Below are positions 27,582-37,677 of a stretch of 64,000 nt of DNA, one piece after another; positions within the stretch are counted from its first letter, which is position 1, and each line of letters starts with the position of its first letter. This stretch comes from Symsagittifera roscoffensis (Eukaryota; Xenacoelomorpha; Acoela; Convolutidae). The notes beneath the pieces were generated by a model, which did no database searches, was not told the origin of the DNA, and was given only the letters and a program-made list of their open reading frames with translations. Made by a program: the position numbers and the translations under genes. The stretch spans positions 40,398,530 to 40,462,529 of the forward strand of contig NC_087064.1 in assembly GCF_963678635.1 (NCBI RefSeq), written 5' to 3'.

Positions 27582-28170
27582 TAGTGTCCCAAGACCAACG
27601 TCCCAAGACTAATGTCCCAAAACCAACGTCCCAAGACTAATGTCCCAATACCAACCTCCCAAGACTAGTGTCCCAAGACTAATGTCCCAAGACCAATGGC
27701 CCAAGACCAACGTCCCAAGACTACTGTCCCAAGACTAATGTCCCAAGACCAATGGCCCAAGACTAACGTCCCAAGACTACTGTCCCAAGACTAATGTCCC
27801 AAGACTAATGGCCCAAGACCAATGTCCCAAGACCACTGTCCCAAGACCAATGGCCCAAGACCAATGTCCCAAGACCAATGTCCCAAGACCACTGTCCCAA
27901 GACCAATGGCCCAAGACCAATGTCCCAAGACCACTGTCCCAAGACCACTGTCCCAAGACCAATGTCCCAAGACCAATGTCCCAAGACCAATGTCCCAAGA
28001 CCAATGTCCCAAGACCAATGTCCCAAGACCAATGTCCCAAGACTGTTTCGTACCAAGACTGCTCTGGTCCAAGACTGTTCCAAGGCTGCACTGTCCCAAG
28101 ACTATCCCAAGACTGTGTTGCCCCAAGACTGTCCCCAGACTGCAATGTCCCAAGACTTCTTCGGTACTGT
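27582..28170. repeat. 14-bp minisatellite in the leader of the giant element
   Basis: About 40 tandem copies of a 14-bp unit, TGTCCCAAGACCAA, with variants (GGCCCAAGACCAA, TGTCCCAAGACTAA, CTGTCCCAAGACCA) and a degenerate right end (28040-28170). The core copies at about 27,800-28,040 are very regular. Since the unit lacks stops and 14 is not divisible by 3, several frames on both strands stay open for up to 160 codons; these are treated as repeat artefacts. It lies between the 5' LTR and gag, where packaging signals are normally found. Confidence 0.92.
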
Positions 28171-29019
28171 CCCAAGACTCGTCACTGAGTGTCTGGATAT
28201 CGGGTCTCTTCTTCTCCGTTGTAGGGACTGTTGAACCACTGTACCTTTTACCACCACTTGAGCTCTTGTAAAATTTTCCCAAAATCCCTATCTTAATGGT
28301 CGAAACCCAAATATTGATTCAGTCTTTTCAGGCTATTTGAAACTCTAAATTCCCCGCAGGTGTCTTGTGATCACCTGTTCGTTAAAATACTGACAACAAG
28401 TTTTCACCAAAACGTAAAATTTTAAACTGGAAAAAATTTCAAAAACAGATGGGTGAATTCTCCTAAAATTCAAGGTTGACTGATGTCAATCTTTGTCCGA
28501 AAAAATGTCTGGTACCCGATTGCCACGCGTTTTCCTCCCCCCTGCTAGCGATCTTATGGGGTATCACAAAAACTGTCTATGTCCGTTCCCCCTTACCAAT
28601 CCGACCAGGGTACCTACCTTAACCTGATTCTAATTTTGGATATCCGCTTCCTGTAACCAACGTGTAAATATCTAATGTAACTAAGTCGACGATGCCGAGC
28701 AATTAGCTACTCTAATGTCCCCCCTTTTTACAATTTATAACCGCCAACCTCTAACTTAACCAGCCCCCTTCTAACCTCTTAAGCCGAAAAATCCCTTAAG
28801 CGCCGGGTGCTAAACCTCTCGAGAGAAAACCGTAGACCTGTTTCCAGGCCTGCTTGTGCAAAAACTTCCTCAAAACAATGGGACTCCGCATATCCAATTT
28901 TACTATAATGTAAAGTGGATTCTAACGATACCCGTTGCCCAACTTGAGAACACCCCTGTGCGTCCTCTTGTGGTGATCCTGTGCTGATTGTCTCTGTTCC
29001 GCACTTGACAGCAGCACCA
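28171..29019 (-). other. Leader of the giant element, unique part
   Basis: About 850 bp without a supported gene. It contains AT-rich and C-rich stretches and the word GTGATCACCTGTTCG. It belongs to the untranslated leader between the 5' LTR and gag. Confidence 0.5.
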
Positions 29020-29227
29020 CTTTCCCACTTGGCTGGTCACCTCTTCCAGTCAAGTCTCCTAGTGGTCCGTTTCGATCCTTGTGAATCATTTTCCCACTCG
29101 ACTGGTCACCCTTTCCAGTCAAGTCTCCCAGTGGTCCGGTTCGATCCTTGTGAACCACTTTCCCACTCGACTGGTCACCTCTTCCAGTCAAGTCTCCTAG
29201 TGGTCCGGCTAGGTTGCAATCTGTCTG
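29020..29227. repeat. 69-bp tandem repeat, about three copies
   Basis: A unit starting TTTCCCACTTGGCTGGTCAC recurs at 29021, 29090 and 29159, a 69-bp period (23 codons), ending with AGTGGTCCG. A further diverged copy stands alone at 29589-29640. The minus strand is open through it (GPLGDLTGRGDQSSGK-type repeats), a consequence of the period being divisible by 3. It is part of the leader. Confidence 0.88.
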
Positions 29228-29830
29228 AAAACCCTTAACAACGCCCCCACTCGGGCACCTTTTCAGAGTCACTGGTTTAAATTGCTAGATTGATCGAAAC
29301 GATCGGTCTTATAAAACAGTATGGGTATACTATTTAATTAATATAAAGGTTTGATCCAAATGATCCGGTATCAAAGTCACTGTCTTTTCGTTTTATGGTT
29401 TTTTGTTCCTTTTTCTATACTTTTTTCTTGTTTTTGTTTCGCTTTTTGTCTTTTTGCTCGTGTTTTTGTCCCCCTTTCTGTGAGCCCTTCTCTGTTTGCT
29501 CTGTTCTGCTCTGATAATGCTGCTGGATGTTTCTTTCATTTCCCAGTCGGGTGTCCTCTGTCTCTGAGGTCTCCATCCCGAGTATACAACTTTCCCACTT
29601 GGCTGGTCACCTGTTTCAGTCAAGTCTCCCAGTAGTCCGCGGATGTTACAAGCTAACTGAAAACCCTTTCAACGCCCCTAACTCGGGCACCTGTTCAACG
29701 TTGCTGGTTTGATCAAGACGATCGGTATTACCGAAAACAGTATGCGTATACTATTTTAATTAAAATAAAGGTTCGATCCACCTAATCCGAAAGTCAAAGC
29801 CACTGTCCTTTTGTGTATTTTTTTTATTTT
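29225..29830. repeat. Imperfect direct duplication in the leader
   Basis: 29225-29390 (CTGAAAACCC, ACTCGGGCACC, GATCGAAACGATCGG, then CAGTATGGGTATACTATTT) is repeated with changes at 29655-29815, each preceded by a copy of the 69-bp unit. About 430 bp separate the copies. Between them lies a T-rich stretch. The conserved pieces may be cis signals of the leader. Confidence 0.75.
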
Positions 29831-30101
29831 TTTTGTTCCTATTTCCAATCATTTATGATTTTTGTTTCGCTTTCTGTCTTTTACCCGTTTTGTCTTCTAG
29901 TGGACCCCATTACTTGTTTAGCTAGGCCTCGTTTCGAAATGCGCACCGGGAAGTTTTCTCAAGTTTTTTTAAAAAGCTATCACGGTACAACCGGAAGGCT
30001 TACACGTTCCCGCTGAACCGTACCACCGGTACTCTAGAATGGGCATGCAGCCCGGAGCTGTGTCAAGTGGGTTCGACTCCGTAGTCATGATGTCGTAAAA
30101 A

Positions 30102-30116
30102 CACCCAGGAGCGCCA
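30102..30116 (-). promoter_or_regulatory. Possible primer binding site
   Basis: On the coding strand the sequence 11 nt downstream of the 5' LTR reads TGGCGCTCCTGGGTG. It begins with TGG, as tRNA-complementary primer sites do, but the 11-nt offset is larger than usual and I could not match a specific tRNA. Low confidence. Confidence 0.25.
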
Positions 30117-30127
30117 TAAAAACACTA

Positions 30128-31024
30128 TGTAACAGTCGCCTACTTCAGTCACATATGAGGCTTAATAAAAATAGGCCCTATAACCATTGGCTCAAGAGTC
30201 AGGGACACTATCTCTTGTGTTTTTCTACTTCAAGAACGGTCGGAGCCAATTCGGTTCGCTTGCGACATGAGACTAGAACCCGTTACAGCTTAGAGGCTAC
30301 AACCAAAATATCCCCCCACTCTAGAAAATAAGAACGTCCCCATACTTAGGTCTCAAAATACCCAAAATACGCGAACGCCGTTAAAAACAGGGACGGAACA
30401 ATCCGTTAAGTTACTTTTTATTGGACAGTGGAACTTTGATCCATTTCAGATGGATCAACCTAAAACTCGCCTTATCTCAACATAACAATCATAAAACACA
30501 CTCGAGAAAATTAAACTGGGAACTCACATGTTGATGTACTCGAGTGCAGGGAGTAATTAAACTGGTAAGCAACTCAAGAATTAGGTAATATAACTAAATA
30601 GTTTGATACTGGTCAGTTTTGATAACAGAAGTAAGTTCTGGCTCTAGAATTTGAGTTTTGGTATGAACCATTGGGACACTCAAGTTGTCCACCTTTCCAT
30701 TGAAGGTTCACTCTAGTTTATTCCGAATGGTCGCTCTTTCTTCTATTTATTGTCTCTCCTCCTATTTCGGGATAAGACCGCTCTACTCGTGTCCTATTTT
30801 TATGTCTGGAAATTGCGAATAGCAATTTCCCACTGTTTTTTTTGAGTAATTTCCCGCAATTGTAAATTCGGATGTTCTGATTTTTCACTTTGTGTTTTCA
30901 GTTGGTACGAGAAAACTGAGCACGACAGGCTCCATTCGAAATTTTGAAAATTAAAATTTCACTCCAAAATTACGTATTTTCGTGTCTCTCAAGGTCAAAC
31001 TTCCAGACTTGACCGACTGGCACA
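30128..31024 (-). repeat. 5' LTR of the giant element
   Basis: Right-hand copy of the 897-bp terminal repeat, about 99% identical to 7230-8125. On the coding strand it runs from 31024 (TGTGCCAGTCGG) to 30128 (ends GTTACA). It should hold the element's promoter. A TATA box could not be decided by eye. Confidence 0.92.
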
Positions 31025-31065
31025 ATGGCAAATAAGCTTCTTTCAACCGATTTGGAACAATTTCT
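31025..31065. repeat. R repeat copy 1, segment 4
   Basis: ATGGCAAATAAGCTTCTTTC and onward matches 42068-42110 and 40707-40745. It is the right flank of the giant element and ends at TTTCT, where the next LINE begins with a GA-repeat tail. Confidence 0.8.
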
Positions 31066-31915
31066 GAGAGAGAGAAGAGAGAGAGAGAAAGAACACTTGA
31101 ATTACTATACAATAAAGAGCCGAGGCATCAGTGTAGCAAAGTGTAAATAATAAAATTGGTTATAAATTCATTGGTTACATCAAACAAAAACAAAACATCA
31201 GAAAACAAGCAATAAACAAAACAAAAAAATAAAATCGGTTACTGTTCGGAAATTGGTTGATTAAAGTATATGAAGTTTCGGATACTATAGAAAAATAAAG
31301 ATTTAAGAATTAGGAACAAGCTGGTAATAAAACTTTACAAACAATTTTACAGATAGTTCAATTATACAGCGTATATACAGAGTATATACAGTTTCTCTTT
31401 CAAGCAATGTGTGAAAAATTAAACTGAATTAAAACATATAGAACTAGCAAAAACGGAAATCACGCCACGTATTTGTATTAGTACATATAGGATTGTTTCT
31501 CAATTCACTCACGTAAAATTCTTTCAATTTTTTCTTGAATTCTGTTTTCGATTTTTCTAAATTGCGCAAAATTATGGGCAGTGAATTCCATTTTTTAGAA
31601 GTCAAATGAAAAAATGATTTTTGTAGAGAAGCAGTCGAACAATGTTTGTCAAAAATAATTTGTTTCGTTCTTTCGTTGAGCCTATAATTGGCAGTCGGTA
31701 GTCTAAGTGTATTTTCAAAATCCTACTTTTTGTTTGTAAGATTTTGGTATAAGTATGTTATACACTTTAACTCAATTCTTTTCTCGATTCCAATGAACGA
31801 TTTGCTAATGCGAAGAAGGGAAGAAGATTTAAATTTCGATCTGAAATATGTTCTTTTTAGCGACCAGTTCAACTGTTTCTCTAGAGATAGCATCAAAGTA
31901 GCATTATTTGTTGTT

Positions 31916-32158
31916 TTAAAAAATTGCTGAATAATCTAAATGTGATAAAACAAGACAATGAAGCAAGGCAACTAATGATAATGTCGGCAGTTGTTGTCCA
32001 ATTGTATCAATAGTTTTAATCCCTTGGGCCATTCTTTGAAGAATTGTTTTGATTTGAGCATGAAAAGATAAACTTGAATTAAGAATTATGCCTAAATATT
32101 TGCATTCTGATTTTTTGGCTACATAATGCCCACTAATTACTTGTTTATTAGTATCCAC
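31916..32158 (-). pseudogene. LINE RT thumb and C-terminal region (copy 1)
   Basis: An 80-residue frame with CKYLGIILNSSLSFHAQIK, the usual thumb motif after the RT palm, followed by LPTLSLVALLHCLVLSHLDY. A stop at 32169 separates it from the RT frame, and it ends by a stop at 31916. Downstream to about 31,100 only decayed frames remain. Confidence 0.7.
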
Positions 32159-32168
32159 ATTTTTGCTA

Positions 32169-33263
32169 TCATTTTTTTTGACAAAATGTTATAAATTCCG
32201 ATTTAGATGCATTCAGATTCAATTGGTTCTCTGCAAAAAATTCCGTTAGATTATTGAGTGATTTTTGCAATCGATTCAAAGCATCCTCAGAAATTATAGA
32301 AGAGGAAAAAACCATACAGTCGTCAGCATATTGAACTAAAGTACAACCTTCATATAATCGCTCTTGTATGTCATTAACATATAAATTGAACAACAACGGA
32401 CCAAGTACCGTTCCTTGTAGGACACCTCGTTTTATTTCAATCCAGTCTGAAAAAATTCCATTGACGTTTACTCTTCGAATACGTTTGTTTAGGAAGCTAG
32501 CAATTAAAGCATTTGCTCCATTTGAAAAACCGAGAGAAAGCATTTTTTCAATTAAAACTTCATGCGAAATAGAATCAAAAGCCTTGGACAGATCTAATAA
32601 AGCTGCATGTACGATTTTTTTTGAATCTATTTGATTTCGAATACTCTCTGTCACATAAACAAGAGCATCTTGTGTTGAAATGTTTTTGCGAAATCCGAAT
32701 TGAAATGGTGTCATTATTTGAAATTTGTCAAGATGTTCTGTTATTTGGGCATGTAAAATTTTTTCAATTGATATTGGCCGATAATTGTTTGCATGCATTG
32801 GGTCATCTTTTTTAAACAAAGGGGTTACGTTTGTTTTTTTCAGTTCGATCGGGAAAATGTTCTCATCTAAGCAAGTATTTATGACAAAAGTTAAATGTGG
32901 AACTATATGCATTGGGTCATCTTTTTTAAACAAAGGGGTTACGTTTGTTTTTTTCAGTTCGATCGGGAAAATGTTCTCATCTAAGCAAGTATTTATGACA
33001 AAAGTTAAATGTGGAACTATAACTGATTTACCGTCAATGATTGCCCAAGCAGGTAGGGTACAAGGTCCGAAAGGTTTTCTAAAATTGATTTTTCGAACTA
33101 TATCAAAGCATTGCTTCACTGTAATGTGTTGAAAATGGAAAGGTGCAGATTCAGAGGCAGATTTGTTGTAATTCGGCGGAGGCTTTTTAGCGCCGAAAAA
33201 TTCGCCTAAGTTTGAAAAAATATAATTTAAATGATTGGCAATTTTTTTGTCTTGGGTTATCAT
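32169..33263 (-). pseudogene. LINE reverse transcriptase (copy 1)
   Basis: A 364-residue frame: NNYRPISIEKILHAQITEHL, GFRKNISTQDAL, ALLDLSKAFDSISHEVL (first Asp), GVLQGTVLGPLLFNLYVND and QYADD at 311-315. Residues 82-119 are repeated exactly as 120-157 because of a 114-bp in-frame tandem duplication just before the fingers region, which probably damages the fold. The protein is cut off by stops on both sides; the endonuclease is in the frame at 33381-33929. Confidence 0.85.
32794..33021. repeat. 114-bp in-frame tandem duplication in the LINE RT
   Basis: A unit beginning TGCATTGGGTCATC and ending GGAACTATA occurs at 32794-32907 and again at 32908-33021 with no difference visible. Being 38 codons long it keeps the frame open. 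The same double unit is present at 37091-37318 in the second copy of the large duplication, so it is older than that event. Confidence 0.92.
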
Positions 33264-33380
33264 TTCAATGAAGGAATTTCGTAAAACTGTAATTCGATTG
33301 TTGCCAGAACATGTACCTCTAACTTGGTTAATATATTTCCATTTTTGTTGGATAGTGCTGAGAAGTGAAAAATAATTTTT

Positions 33381-34009
33381 TCAATGATCGAGTTGTTTAC
33401 TTCTAATCAATTGGCTCATTTGATTACGTAAAAACTGGTACTTTGACCAATTATCGCTTGTGCTTTGACTGCGATATGATCTGAAAGAATTCTGTTTCTT
33501 AGTCAACATTTGCTGACATTCTGAATCGAACCATTCCGTTTTCAACACGTTTTTTGGTTTAAAATTACGAACAAATTTTTTTTCAATAGGAGCATGTTGC
33601 TGTAGAGCACAAGAAATTAAATAAATCATCGTCGAGAACATGTTTTGTGCGTCTGTACATTGATATAAGAGATACCAAGGAAGAGCGGAGAGTGAATTGC
33701 AAAATTCATTTTTCTGATAATTTTTCTTATTGAAAGTCGAAATTATCCTCGGTAAAATTTTGCCGCATTTTATATCCGTCAAAATAAATGAAGCAAAATG
33801 GTCGGTTTTATAAGGTGTATCAAAACAAAATTCAATGCCGTTTGTTTCATAGTCACTGATTATGTAGTCGATATGAGTTTTTGTTGAGGAACTAATTCTT
33901 GTCTCATCGTATGGACAAAAAACCTTCAATCCATATGGAGTAATTATAGAATCTAAATTTTCTTTTTCTTTGCTATCCAGATAATTTATGTTATAATCAC
34001 CCAGAAGCG
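33381..34009 (-). pseudogene. LINE endonuclease C-terminal part (copy 1)
   Basis: From the truncation point the frame reads LLGDYNINYLDS (endonuclease GDxN box), then at 33929 a Met begins a 182-residue stretch with THIDYIISD and TPYKTDHFASFIL (the SDH-like box spelled TDH). A linker rich in Lys and Ser follows (KQNSFRSYRSQSTSDNW), typical of the EN-RT connection. The N-terminal half of the nuclease is missing by 5' truncation. Confidence 0.75.
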
Positions 34010-34319
34010 TAAAACGGATTAGCTCTCCGCTTACGCGTTAATAGCGCGAATTATATCGCGTGTTACTTGTCCCAAATTGGCCAAAATGGCAATTTTTAAA
34101 CCCCCATAAATTTACGAAAAATGATCACAGGTGAAATATCTTTTCAAATTAAAGCTCAGGACAACAATAGCTTTCGAATGATTTCAAAAAAATTTCGTCA
34201 AAAATGGCTAGTTAGAAAGTCGAAATTTGTCTGAAGAAAAAAACCCACTCCGAGCACAAATATTCCGTAACTTTCGTTAGCACCTGTCTAGATCAGTTTG
34301 ACAATGCCGTTCACTCATG
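34010..34319. repeat. R repeat copy 1, segment 5
   Basis: AAAACGGATTAGCTCTCCGC and onward matches 42108-42417 with modest divergence, including the CpG-rich word ACGCGTTAATAGCGCGAA. Homology ends at GTTCACTCATG; in copy 3 that point is occupied by another LINE. Confidence 0.8.
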
Positions 34320-35746
34320 ACCCCCTCACCTAACCCTTCGGCCCCCGGAGTTTTTGGTCTTAATTAATTTAAAAAGCTAAATAGTACCAGGCGGAGGATC
34401 GGTACGTTCCGCCTAATACAATACAGGACAATAAGACCTTCAACTTCTAACTGTTTCCTCAATTTCGTGGCATGGGAGGGTACTGATCCGCTCCAGATTT
34501 TCCACTGAAGTCTCCTTTCGTGAGATCTGCTAAGAGGTCTCCTTTCCTGCTAAGAGTCTTATCGTGTCCTGTTACCACGATAAGACGTCTCGTTTTTCTC
34601 GTGTTTTATATCGACCGTTTTTCGTTCAGTATCCCGTTGTGTGTTTTCTTTTTTCATCAAAAATGGCCGTTTCTGCATTTCTCAGAAATATACCGCTCAG
34701 AGTCGAAATTTTTGAAAATTAAAAGTTCCAGAATATTCTGACCCTTCTTTTTACTAATAAATGATCGTTAAGGCCTCTTTCGCAGTCGAACTGTGCCAAT
34801 CCGAGGGAATGGCACACTGACTTTCTTGCCAAATATGGCCGTTCTTCTAATTTTCCGGGAAAAATTCCGTCGCAATTTTAAAATTTGAAATTCTAGAATA
34901 TTCCGACCCTCCTTCACATTGATAACCTGTTCCTAAGGCCTTTATTGTTCCTTTATCAGTGCTATGGCGGGTTCGACTGTGCCAATCCGGGGGAATGGCA
35001 CAAATAAAATACCCATCAATACAGTTTGCTCATATAAACTGTTATGGCCCGGCCCTATCCAGCTTGTGCAATGACTGTAACTTAACGGAAGGGCCCCTTT
35101 TGTAATTTTTATTATTCTATAAGTGGTGCTGAGGAGTGCAATCCTCTGCTTTAGGGGGTGCTAAAAACTTAAAAATACATCCAACATAGACAATTCTATC
35201 TGTGCTGTAATCGAGGAGGGTAGATTTTAATTGACAATTCTCTTGATGCATTAAAATAGACTTGATTTATTCATAAAATTTTGTCTATTTATATAGCGTT
35301 GGTATGGCCCTATCCAACCTGTGCACGTACCGTCGCATGACGGAACGGCCCATTTTAATTGACCCCCTTTTAAAAAAATTCTATAAGCGGTGACTGCAAT
35401 AGCCTGACCTCATCATTCATTTCTCAATTAGCGGTCTTGACATCTGATAAGCGTGGTACACTACTCCGAAACGATCTCCTGGCTGCGAACACGAATAAAC
35501 TGCATTACAAGAAGTACATTATTATGGATAAGAGGGTCCCGGAAAATGAGGAGTCGGACGATTTTAACGAAGATATACCTCTATAACTCTCCATAAATAA
35601 CTCTCTAGCAAAACGCGAATGATCCATTCTGTGCAACGTCCTTCTTGTCACCTTTCAGCCGCTGTTCTTATACTTATTTCCTTTTTCGTAATTATTTTTA
35701 ATTCGCTTGTCAAACTTTTAAAAAAGTTTAGTTTAAACAACAAAAA
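34320..35746. repeat. Non-coding flank of R with two families of imperfect repeats
   Basis: No long gene. Two related segments of about 170 bp (34659-34815 and 34829-35001) each start ATGGCCGTT and each end in a palindromic word TGTGCCAATCC...GGAATGGCACA. A second pair (35040-35140 and 35300-35395) shares TATGGCC, CCTATCCA.CYTGTGCA and TTCTATAAG.GGTG. The layout looks like an untranslated or terminal part of an unidentified element. The same sequence returns at 38617-40043 through the tandem duplication. Confidence 0.6.
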
Positions 35747-35914
35747 ATGAGTGGAGCGCTTAGTCCGAAACAAACTCCCTTTTCGGAAGCCCGAGATCTC
35801 AAAAAATCAGGTATTATGTCATTTCCCAAACAAAACCTCAGAAATGAGAGATTGTCGGATATTGATTTTCAATCCATTGTTTCCGTTTCTTTTTTCCCAT
35901 GCTTTGTTGGGTGA
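35747..35914 (+). CDS. 55-residue ORF with a splice-donor-like end (copy 1)
   Basis: ATG in good context (AACAACAAAAAATGAGTG) opens a 55-residue frame starting MSGALSPKQTPFSEARDLKK. It is polar at first, then more hydrophobic (IVSVSFFPCFVG). The stop TGA lies inside GGGTGAGTG, a strong splice-donor consensus (G/GTGAGT), so this may be the first coding exon of an element's ORF1 rather than a complete peptide. No family is recognised. The duplicate is at 40044-40211. Confidence 0.35.
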   Translation: MSGALSPKQTPFSEARDLKKSGIMSFPKQNLRNERLSDIDFQSIVSVSFFPCFVG

Positions 35915-36212
35915 GTGAATAAGAGAAGCAGTCGAACAATGTTTGTCAAAAATAATTTGTTTCGTTCTTTCGTTGAGCCTATAATTGGCAGTCGGTAGTC
36001 TAAGTGTATTTTCAAAATCCTACTTTTTGTTTGTAAGATTTTGGTATAAGTATGTTATACACTTTAACTCAATTCTTTTCTCGATTCCAATGAACGATTT
36101 GCTAATGCGAAGAAGGGAAGAAGATTTAAATTTCGATCTGAAATATGTTCTTTTTAGCGACCAGTTCAACTGTTTCTCTAGAGATAGCATCAAAGTAGCA
36201 TTATTTGTTGTT

Positions 36213-36455
36213 TTAAAAAATTGCTGAATAATCTAAATGTGATAAAACAAGACAATGAAGCAAGGCAACTAATGATAATGTCGGCAGTTGTTGTCCAATT
36301 GTATCAATAGTTTTAATCCCTTGGGCCATTCTTTGAAGAATTGTTTTGATTTGAGCATGAAAAGATAAACTTGAATTAAGAATTATGCCTAAATATTTGC
36401 ATTCTGATTTTTTGGCTACATAATGCCCACTAATTACTTGTTTATTAGTATCCAC
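36213..36455 (-). pseudogene. LINE RT thumb region (copy 2)
   Basis: Identical to 31916-32158. It contains the YLGIILNSSLSF thumb motif and the same flanking stops. Confidence 0.68.
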
Positions 36456-36465
36456 ATTTTTGCTA

Positions 36466-37560
36466 TCATTTTTTTTGACAAAATGTTATAAATTCCGATT
36501 TAGATGCATTCAGATTCAATTGGTTCTCTGCAAAAAATTCCGTTAGATTATTGAGTGATTTTTGCAATCGATTCAAAGCATCCTCAGAAATTATAGAAGA
36601 GGAAAAAACCATACAGTCGTCAGCATATTGAACTAAAGTACAACCTTCATATAATCGCTCTTGTATGTCATTAACATATAAATTGAACAACAACGGACCA
36701 AGTACCGTTCCTTGTAGGACACCTCGTTTTATTTCAATCCAGTCTGAAAAAATTCCATTGACGTTTACTCTTCGAATACGTTTGTTTAGGAAGCTAGCAA
36801 TTAAAGCATTTGCTCCATTTGAAAAACCGAGAGAAAGCATTTTTTCAATTAAAACTTCATGCGAAATAGAATCAAAAGCCTTGGACAGATCTAATAAAGC
36901 TGCATGTACGATTTTTTTTGAATCTATTTGATTTCGAATACTCTCTGTCACATAAACAAGAGCATCTTGTGTTGAAATGTTTTTGCGAAATCCGAATTGA
37001 AATGGTGTCATTATTTGAAATTTGTCAAGATGTTCTGTTATTTGGGCATGTAAAATTTTTTCAATTGATATTGGCCGATAATTGTTTGCATGCATTGGGT
37101 CATCTTTTTTAAACAAAGGGGTTACGTTTGTTTTTTTCAGTTCGATCGGGAAAATGTTCTCATCTAAGCAAGTATTTATGACAAAAGTTAAATGTGGAAC
37201 TATATGCATTGGGTCATCTTTTTTAAACAAAGGGGTTACGTTTGTTTTTTTCAGTTCGATCGGGAAAATGTTCTCATCTAAGCAAGTATTTATGACAAAA
37301 GTTAAATGTGGAACTATAACTGATTTACCGTCAATGATTGCCCAAGCAGGTAGGGTACAAGGTCCGAAAGGTTTTCTAAAATTGATTTTTCGAACTATAT
37401 CAAAGCATTGCTTCACTGTAATGTGTTGAAAATGGAAAGGTGCAGATTCAGAGGCAGATTTGTTGTAATTCGGCGGAGGCTTTTTAGCGCCGAAAAATTC
37501 GCCTAAGTTTGAAAAAATATAATTTAAATGATTGGCAATTTTTTTGTCTTGGGTTATCAT
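36466..37560 (-). pseudogene. LINE reverse transcriptase (copy 2)
   Basis: Identical in protein to 32169-33263, including QYADD at 311-315 and the doubled 38-residue segment (82-119 and 120-157). It exists through the 4,297-bp tandem duplication, not a second insertion, since no separate LINE 3' tail precedes it. Confidence 0.83.
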
Positions 37561-37677
37561 TTCAATGAAGGAATTTCGTAAAACTGTAATTCGATTGTTG
37601 CCAGAACATGTACCTCTAACTTGGTTAATATATTTCCATTTTTGTTGGATAGTGCTGAGAAGTGAAAAATAATTTTT

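Larger units (their letters stand above)
7230..31024 (-). mobile_element. Giant Ty3-type LTR retrotransposon, about 23.8 kb
   Basis: Two direct repeats of about 897 bp (7230-8125 and 30128-31024) begin TGTAACAG and end GGCACA, i.e. TG...CA ends, and differ at roughly eight or nine positions. They enclose a minus-strand coding region: gag, protease, RT, RNase H and integrase in Ty3 order, then a macro-like domain and about 10 kb of extra ORFs before the 3' LTR. Outside the LTRs the R repeat joins perfectly (CAATTATG / GCAAATAAGC, compare the empty site at 42063-42080), proving that the whole block inserted as one unit. Typical Ty3 elements are 5-8 kb, so this one is about three times normal. 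gag-pol is interrupted by several stops and frameshifts. Confidence 0.9.
31066..34009 (-). mobile_element. 5'-truncated LINE with EN remnant and RT (copy 1)
   Basis: R breaks off at about 31065 and resumes at 34010 (TAAAACGGATTAGC). Between them lies a minus-strand LINE: its 3' end is at the left with a GAGAGAGA-type simple tail (31066-31090), and its truncated 5' end lies at 34009 inside the endonuclease (reading LLGDYNINYLDS). RT spelling (GVLQGTVLGPLLFNLYVNDI, QYADD) places it in the CR1/jockey/Rex-like assemblage. Its 31626-34009 part is present again at 35923-38306 owing to a tandem duplication. Confidence 0.82.
31626..35922. repeat. 4,297-bp tandem duplication, unit 1
   Basis: Every feature here recurs exactly 4,297 bp further right (for example 32169/36466, 33381/37678). 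The unit runs from inside the 3' part of the LINE (GAGAAGCAGTCG) through R segment 5 and its flank to GGTGAGTGAATAAG. The junction at 35922/35923 joins the flank to the LINE sequence through a shared AG. No base difference between the units was noticed. Confidence 0.92.

Noticed and set aside
27582-28170. CRISPR-like appearance of regular short repeats
   Set aside because: Units are contiguous with no spacers and lie in an animal retroelement leader.
27791-28282. Minus and plus frames of 90-160 codons in the 14-bp minisatellite
   Set aside because: The 14-bp unit has no stop codon in any frame, so open frames are automatic; the peptides are pure repeat.
30010-30090. tRNA-like GGGTTCGACTCC in the leader next to the 5' LTR
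   Set aside because: It has a B-box-like core but no matching A box, and neither the T-stem nor an acceptor stem pairs.
32368-33132. Plus-strand frames of 64-115 codons opposite the LINE RT (and their copies at 36665-37429)
   Set aside because: Antisense shadows of the RT; the repeated motif in the 115-codon frame is just the 114-bp duplication.
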